DNA of 9,136 bases from an uncultured Eubacterium sp. (lineage in GTDB: Bacteria > Bacillota_A > Clostridia > Lachnospirales > Lachnospiraceae): NCBI GenBank assembly GCA_910589045.1, contig CAJUSH010000067.1, forward strand, positions 1 to 9,136, given 5' to 3'. The position numbers and the translations under genes were made by a program. Position 1 is the first letter of the stretch, and each line of letters begins with the position of its first letter. Positions 5,220 to 9,136 of the stretch are shown piece by piece. The notes beneath the pieces were generated by a model. The model was not told the origin of the DNA. It saw nothing but the letters and a program-made list of their open reading frames with translations, and made no database searches.

Positions 5220-7985
5220 ATGTCAGACATTACGGAGATTCGAATCAATCATATCAGAGAGCCGAAGGGCGTTGCGGGGCTTTTAAGCGTTGGCTGGATG
5301 CTTGCATCTGACCGCAGCAATGTCATGCAGGAGAGCTACCGGCTCCAGCTTGCGGGGGACAAAGACTTTGCCGAGATGCTTTACGACACGGGAAAAGTTG
5401 CCTCCGGTGCGTCACAGAATATTGTCGTGGATACCGCGCCCCTTGGGCTTGTGTCCCTTCATTATTATTATGTGCGGGTGAAGGTGACGGACAATTACGG
5501 CGGGGAAAGTGCATGGGCGTGCACGCGCTTCCTTACGCCGGTACTCCCGGGAGACAGCCTGCGCGGTGATTTTATCACGGCGGAGCAGCTCAAGGACAAA
5601 AATCATTCGCCTGCGACCCGGCTGCGCAGGGAGTTTGAGATTACAAAGCCGGTGCGGGAGGCGTTTCTGGCCGCCAGTGCCCACGGCCTGTACCAGACAT
5701 TTTTAAACGGCGGGCGTGTCGGGCAAGAGGAGCTTGCGCCGGGATGGACCAGCTACAATAAGCGGCTGCTCTATCAGATTTACGAGGTCACGGATCTGCT
5801 TGTGCAGGGTACAAACGCATGGGCGGCGCTGGTGGGGGCCGGCTGGTATAAGGGGGACGTTTCTTATTACCGGATTCATAATTTTTACGGTGAGTATGCG
5901 GCCTTTTTCGGTGAGCTGATCATCCGCTACGAGGACGGCAGCGAGGAGCGAATCTGCACGGATGAGAGCTGGCGCGGGGCGGATTCTGCTATTTTGTTTG
6001 CGGATATCTACGACGGCGAGACGTATGATGCCCGCCTGGAGCGTGAGGGCAGCCTGGCGGAGACAGCAGGCCAGGGCTTCGGCGCTGCGCGGGATGCCGG
6101 CATGGAGGAGAGGGGTATTCATTCGGCCGCAGCAGAACAGGGCTTCGGCGGGCTATGGGATGACCATAGGGAGGCCGACGGCTGGAAAAGAGGCGGTTTT
6201 TCGGACGATGCATGGCGCGCGGTGCGCACCGTGGCGCAGGAAAAGGAGAAGATGCATCCCCAGCCGGGCGCCGCCGTGCGGGTGCAGGAAGTATTTCCGG
6301 TCAGCAGTCTGGTCGTAACCCCGAAGGGAGAGTCGGTGCTGGATTTCGGACAGAACTTAAGCGGCTGGGTCGAGTTTCAGGTTTCCGGAAAGAGCGGCGA
6401 TGAGGTGGAGCTGGTGTTCTTTGAGACGCCGGATGCCGAGGGAAACGTTTATACCGATAATCTGCGCACCGCAAAGCAGACCATCCGCTATATCTGCAAG
6501 GGAGGGGACGTGGAGACGTATCGGCCCCACTTTACCTTCCAGGGCTTTCGGTATGTGTGGGTGAAGCAGTATCCGGGGGAGCTTTGTACGGATTGCTTCC
6601 GGGCGCTCGCCCTCTACTCGGATATGAAGGAAGCAGGGACATTTTCCTGCTCCGAGCCTTTGCTGAACAGGCTGCAGAGCAATATTTTATGGGGCCTCAA
6701 GGGAAACTCCGTGGATGTACCTTCCGACTGTCCCCAGCGGGACGAGCGGCTGGGCTGGACGGGGGATGTGCAGGTTTTCTGCAGTACGGCCTGCTATCTT
6801 ATGGACATGTACGAGTTTTACCGCAAGTGGCTGCTGGATTTAAGTGCCGATCAGCAGGAGAACGGCGCTGTCACAAACGTGGTGCCGGAGGTGCTTGGCG
6901 CCAATGAACCGGACCGCTTTTGCGGCGCGTCGGGCTGGGGCGATGCGGCGGTGGTGCTTCCGTGGGTTCTGTACCAGGAGACGGGGGATACGGCGATCAT
7001 TGCGCAGCAGTACGGGAGCATGAAGGCGTGGATCGATTTTCTGCTGGAGCATATGGAGGACGGGATTTACAGCTTCGGTTCGCAGTTCGGCGACTGGCTG
7101 GCACTCGACGCGGAGGAGGGGAGCTACCACGGGGCGACGCCTGCGGAGCTGACCGGCGCGGCATATTTCGCGTATGTGAGCGGGCTGTTTGCAGGGATGG
7201 CGAAGGCATTAGGATATGAGGAGGATGCCGGCAGGTATGGAAGCATCCACGAGGAAGCGGTGCGGCATTTTCAGGGGCGTTATTTCCTGTCGGACGGGCG
7301 CATGAGCATTCAGACCCAGACGGCGCATGTGCTCGCATTAAGCTTCGGGCTTTTGCCGGAGGCTTATCGGGAACAGACAATTCAGGGACTGCTTGCGCTG
7401 CTTTTACAGCGGGATATGCATTTGTCCACTGGCTTTCTGGGGACGCCCTTCCTCATGCATGCAATCAGTGAGAGCGGGCATCTGACGGAGGCCTACGAGC
7501 TGCTCTTAAAGAAAGATTTTCCGTCCTGGCTCTATCAGGTAAAGCAGGGCGCGACGACGGTCTGGGAGCACTGGGACGGAAAAAAGCCGGATGGCAGCAT
7601 GTGGAGCGAGGATATGAATTCCTTCAATCATTATGCCTACGGCTCCATCGGGAAATGGCTCTATGAGGTGTGCGGCGGGCTGAAGCGGGACGAGAAGCAG
7701 CCGGGCTACCGTCACTTTTATGTGGAGCCGCAGCCGGGCGGCGGGCTGACCTATGCAGAGACGTCGCATGAGACGGGCTACGGCAGGATTGCTGTGCGCT
7801 GGGAGCGCGAGGGCGATGAGATGACATTGCATGTTGAGATTCCGCCGAACACGACGGCTTCCATTGTACTGTCGCAGGTGCTTGCGGTGACTGACCGCGG
7901 CGGTCTGGATTTTATAAAAAAAGAGCGGGGCTTTACGGCAGAAAGCGGTTCCGGAAGCATAACGGTGCGGTATCGGATCGGGTAG
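5220..7985 (+). CDS. Glycoside hydrolase family 78 alpha-L-rhamnosidase (classical multidomain form)
   Basis: A 921-residue enzyme that should remove terminal alpha-L-rhamnose from glycosides, by inversion as known for GH78. Domains in order: an N-terminal Ig/fibronectin-like domain (~5-108); a rhamnosidase N-terminal beta-domain (~130-270, with FLNGGRVGQEELAPGWTSYN and GAGWYKGD); a second beta-domain (~360-450, VLDFGQNLSGWVEF, FQGFRYVWV); the six-hairpin catalytic barrel (~475-815); and a C-terminal beta-domain (~820-920). The motif DCPQRDERLGWTGD (503-516) carries the proposed general acid Glu509. VWEHWDG (781-787) carries the candidate base Glu783. No signal peptide is seen, so substrates are probably imported first. 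GAGG (5207-5210), inside the end of the previous gene, can serve as ribosome binding site. One oddity is an extra ~45-residue Gly/Ala/acidic segment (~276-321) holding a diverged tandem repeat, placed between two beta-domains. Confidence 0.93.
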   Translation: MSDITEIRINHIREPKGVAGLLSVGWMLASDRSNVMQESYRLQLAGDKDFAEMLYDTGKVASGASQNIVVDTAPLGLVSLHYYYVRVKVTDNYGGESAWACTRFLTPVLPGDSLRGDFITAEQLKDKNHSPATRLRREFEITKPVREAFLAASAHGLYQTFLNGGRVGQEELAPGWTSYNKRLLYQIYEVTDLLVQGTNAWAALVGAGWYKGDVSYYRIHNFYGEYAAFFGELIIRYEDGSEERICTDESWRGADSAILFADIYDGETYDARLEREGSLAETAGQGFGAARDAGMEERGIHSAAAEQGFGGLWDDHREADGWKRGGFSDDAWRAVRTVAQEKEKMHPQPGAAVRVQEVFPVSSLVVTPKGESVLDFGQNLSGWVEFQVSGKSGDEVELVFFETPDAEGNVYTDNLRTAKQTIRYICKGGDVETYRPHFTFQGFRYVWVKQYPGELCTDCFRALALYSDMKEAGTFSCSEPLLNRLQSNILWGLKGNSVDVPSDCPQRDERLGWTGDVQVFCSTACYLMDMYEFYRKWLLDLSADQQENGAVTNVVPEVLGANEPDRFCGASGWGDAAVVLPWVLYQETGDTAIIAQQYGSMKAWIDFLLEHMEDGIYSFGSQFGDWLALDAEEGSYHGATPAELTGAAYFAYVSGLFAGMAKALGYEEDAGRYGSIHEEAVRHFQGRYFLSDGRMSIQTQTAHVLALSFGLLPEAYREQTIQGLLALLLQRDMHLSTGFLGTPFLMHAISESGHLTEAYELLLKKDFPSWLYQVKQGATTVWEHWDGKKPDGSMWSEDMNSFNHYAYGSIGKWLYEVCGGLKRDEKQPGYRHFYVEPQPGGGLTYAETSHETGYGRIAVRWEREGDEMTLHVEIPPNTTASIVLSQVLAVTDRGGLDFIKKERGFTAESGSGSITVRYRIG
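6065..6196 (+). repeat. Diverged 66-bp tandem duplication inside the GH78 gene
   Basis: The 20-base stretch at 6065-6084 recurs at 6131-6150 with two differences, including an exact 13-base core CAGGGCTTCGGCG. Scattered matches (GGGATG, GGAGG) continue downstream at the same offset of 66 bases, which is exactly 22 codons. The encoded copies start TAGQGFGAARDAG and AAEQGFGGLWDDH. The copies fall in the linker-like segment before the GWKRGGFSDDAW block, so frame and flanking domains are preserved. Confidence 0.55.
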
Positions 7986-7995
7986 GCACGGATTT

Positions 7996-8037
7996 TTCCC
8001 CGTCTGTTTTGTGCATTTTGCGCAGGCAGGCGGGGAA
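7996..8037. terminator. Hairpin between the convergent GH78 and PIN genes, possible terminator
   Basis: TTCCCCGTCTG (7996-8006) pairs with CAGGCGGGGAA (8027-8037) through 11 pairs, one of them T-G. Inside, TGTGC (8010-8014) can pair with GCGCA (8020-8024). It begins 11 bases after the GH78 stop and lies before the stop of the opposing PIN gene (8069), where a shared terminator is expected. Neither side has a strong T-run, so function is a position-based inference. The remaining bases 8038-8068 show nothing recognisable. Confidence 0.45.
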
Positions 8038-8068
8038 TCTGGAAGCAGGTTCCCAGCTCCGCGCCGTT

Positions 8069-8470
8069 TCAGTATTGGAGAAATTCAGCCGGTGTCATAA
8101 TCATTGGATTTTTCACGCCGGATTCTAAAAAATCTTTATCGCCGGTCAGTAAAACATCGGCTTTTGCTTCTATGGCTGCCCGAAGAATCGGGCGGTCATT
8201 TACATCACGGATTTGTGTCTCTGAAATATCTTCCTCTGTTGGAATCGGAACCAGTTCCAAAGTCAGGAGTGCAATGGAAAGAAATTTATCCAGGGACGCA
8301 AGCCGGTTCGGAAATTTCTTGTTAAATATCCGCTTCATCTCGTCTACGTTCTGCTCACAGATCAGCCCGTGATTGGGATAGGACGCTGCTTTTACATACG
8401 CCTGAAAGGGAATGCCGCTTGCGCTTAGGGCGGCAGAGATCAGGACGTTGGTATCAATCAGAACCCTCAT
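8069..8470 (-). CDS. PIN-domain toxin of a toxin-antitoxin pair
   Basis: A 133-residue PIN-fold protein of the 'putative toxin component, PIN family' type, full length for that family. PIN toxins are Mg2+-dependent endoribonucleases that cut RNA, and their metal is held by a small cluster of acidic residues. Visible candidates are Asp6 (MRVLIDTNVLISA), Glu44 (NVDEMKRIF), Asp92 (RDVNDRPIL) and Asp111/Asp113 (LLTGDKDFL), so the catalytic site looks intact. Its ATG overlaps the stop of the upstream AbrB-like gene by 4 bases (ATGA, 8467-8470 on the minus strand). This is typical of a translationally coupled antitoxin-toxin operon with the antitoxin first. The RNA target cannot be predicted. Confidence 0.87.
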   Translation of the reverse strand: MRVLIDTNVLISAALSASGIPFQAYVKAASYPNHGLICEQNVDEMKRIFNKKFPNRLASLDKFLSIALLTLELVPIPTEEDISETQIRDVNDRPILRAAIEAKADVLLTGDKDFLESGVKNPMIMTPAEFLQY

Positions 8471-8742
8471 GCGTTCTCGTCCTCATTTCTCAATTCTTTT
8501 ACAAGCGCCATGACATCATCATCGGAGGTTAAGCCAGCGCGTTCCGCTTCTTTCGACATCTCTTTTTGAAGCACCTGCATAGCGTAGACAGCAGAATTGA
8601 CAATGCGGACGGTGCTTCCCTCAACGATAAACGTAATGCGATCACCACTTGCCACGCCGAGGACCTTCCGAATATCTTTTGGAATTGTGACCTGTCCCTT
8701 TGCCATGACTTTTGCATTGTCTACAAACGTATTTGCTAACAT
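8467..8742 (-). CDS. AbrB/MazE/SpoVT-type antitoxin
   Basis: A 91-residue protein. An N-terminal swapped-hairpin DNA-binding domain (~10-50) shows the family pattern MAKGQVTIPKDIRKVLGV followed by GDRITFIVEGSTVRIVN. The C-terminal tail (~55-91, KEAERAGLTSDDDVMALVKELRNE) should wrap and neutralise the PIN toxin encoded just downstream. The longer frame reaching 8982 was rejected: AGGTGG (minus strand, about 8752-8757) is well placed for the ATG at 8742, the predicted promoter and operator lie at 8773-8822, and translation upstream of 8742 only reads through non-coding repeat sequence. A further in-frame Met at residue 13 is possible but leaves less of the fold. Antitoxins of this kind normally repress their own promoter, here probably through the palindrome at 8773-8790. 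Confidence 0.85.
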   Translation of the reverse strand: MLANTFVDNAKVMAKGQVTIPKDIRKVLGVASGDRITFIVEGSTVRIVNSAVYAMQVLQKEMSKEAERAGLTSDDDVMALVKELRNEDENA

Positions 8743-8772
8743 GATTTTACACCACCTTTCTGAAACATGGAA

Positions 8773-8822
8773 AGTAGGGATTTCCCTACTCTTATTATAT
8801 GCAGAGAACGCGGAAAAATCAA
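8773..8822 (-). promoter_or_regulatory. Promoter and palindromic operator of the toxin-antitoxin operon
   Basis: Read on the minus strand: TTGATT (8822-8817), a 17-base spacer, then a perfect TATAAT (8799-8794). The expected transcription start is near 8787. It falls inside AGTAGGGA-TT-TCCCTACT (8773-8790), an inverted repeat with two perfect 8-base arms. Bound protein there would block initiation, the expected arrangement for autoregulation by the AbrB-like antitoxin. The implied leader to the ATG at 8742 is about 45 bases and contains the ribosome binding site. Confidence 0.8.
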
Positions 8823-8848
8823 CGGAAAATACTGGAAGCAGCGCAGAT

Positions 8849-9032
8849 TGAAAAGTATAAATTTTGTTACTTTTCACACCCGAGCCATAGCATGCCCCTT
8901 GGGTACGCACTTGCTGCGTGGCTGCGGGAAAATATGATTCAGACAGCAGTTTGGACTTCGCGAAGCAAATTTTCATGTCCAAACTGCCAGCTACTGGTCA
9001 CGGAGTGAACAGTAACTAAATTTTTCTTTTGA
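8849..9032. repeat. 184-bp folded non-coding element with imperfect terminal inverted repeats (MITE-like candidate)
   Basis: The left end (8849-8870, starting TGAAAAG and ending GTTAC) matches the reverse complement of the right end (9012-9032) at about 18 positions, allowing one gap and three mismatches. Between the ends are several stem-loops: GAAAAGTA/TACTTTTC (8850-8857/8868-8875); CCCG-AGCC with GGCT-G-CGGG (8879-8886/8920-8928) enclosing ACGCA/TGCGT (8905-8909/8915-8919); a perfect 11-bp stem GCAGTTTGGAC/GTCCAAACTGC (8946-8956/8977-8987) enclosing the palindrome CTTCGCGAAG; and a 10-of-12 stem around loop GGA (8990-9001/9005-9016). The last is followed by T-rich sequence and could end a + strand transcript. 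There is no transposase and no clear target duplication. It may be a non-autonomous repeat, a structured RNA or both. It fills most of the gene-free stretch 8823-9136. Confidence 0.5.
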
Positions 9033-9056
9033 GACAATCTCCCAAAAAAGAAACTA

Positions 9057-9092
9057 TTGATTTTTATCCTCTGAATTGTTATACTAGTATAG
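9057..9092 (+). promoter_or_regulatory. Strong-looking + strand promoter with palindrome over the -10 box
   Basis: TTGATT (9057-9062), a 17-base spacer and TATACT (9080-9085), with a TG one base upstream of the -10 (9077-9078, extended -10 form). TATACTAGTATA (9080-9091) is a perfect 12-base palindrome covering the -10 and the region just before the start point, so it is a likely repressor operator; GntR-type regulators use similar TA-rich palindromes. The controlled gene lies beyond the window. The last ~44 bases (9093-9136) are leader sequence with no visible ribosome binding site. Confidence 0.6.
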
Positions 9093-9136
9093 CAAATATT
9101 AAGTTATTGATAGTTTAAATAGTTGCCGCTTCATCA

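Noticed and set aside
6557..6907. Alternative-frame + strand open frames inside the GH78 gene
   Set aside because: They are low-complexity Gly/Arg/Ala-rich shadows of the true frame and have no start signals.
8743..8982. N-terminal extension of the antitoxin to 171 residues
   Set aside because: It would be translated through the operator, the promoter and the folded repeat. A good ribosome binding site and family alignment support the start at 8742.
8773..9091. CRISPR array suggested by the many inverted repeats at the right end
   Set aside because: The repeats are different from each other, and there are no regularly spaced identical direct repeats or spacers.

Overview
The window looks like a piece of a gut Lachnospiraceae-type (Clostridia) chromosome. 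This is inferred from the gene families (a YesM-like Cache sensor next to sugar hydrolases, GH78 rhamnosidases, a TnpX-like serine recombinase tail, an AbrB/PIN toxin-antitoxin pair), strong GGAGG-type ribosome binding sites and a fairly GC-rich coding core. No ribosomal or other taxonomic marker is present, so genus is not determined.

Left edge (1-1084): the 3' end of a probable large serine recombinase enters from outside the window and stops at 521-523. Three codons later, in the same frame, begins the C-terminal part of an ABC-transporter solute-binding protein of the NMT1/SsuA type, with no signal peptide or N-terminal lobe. The simplest reading is that this is one end of an integrated element that interrupted the binding-protein gene.

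Core (1085-7985, all + strand): an aldose 1-epimerase-like protein (start 1276) ends at a clear intrinsic terminator. It is followed by a membrane-anchored Cache sensor that breaks off at its second membrane segment, with no kinase domain. Then come two six-hairpin hydrolases of the GH78 alpha-L-rhamnosidase type, 6 bases apart: a short divergent one (640 aa) and a classical multidomain one (921 aa). None of the three enzymes has a signal peptide. They probably act in the cytoplasm on imported rhamnose-containing glycosides, with the epimerase interconverting sugar anomers. The importer and an intact sensor/regulator are not in the window.

Right part (7986-9136): the GH78 gene converges on an AbrB/PIN toxin-antitoxin operon on the minus strand. 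The two genes overlap by 4 bases, and a near-consensus promoter has a palindromic operator at its expected transcription start. Upstream of the operon lies a heavily folded 184-base non-coding segment with imperfect ~22-base terminal inverted repeats, a candidate MITE-like or structured intergenic repeat. The window ends with a strong-looking + strand promoter, its -10 box inside a perfect 12-base palindrome, pointing to a gene outside the window.

No convincing new multi-gene system was found. The most unusual items are the TIR-bounded folded element, the recombinase/binding-protein junction, the kinase-less sensor, and the contrast in active sites between the two paired GH78-type proteins.
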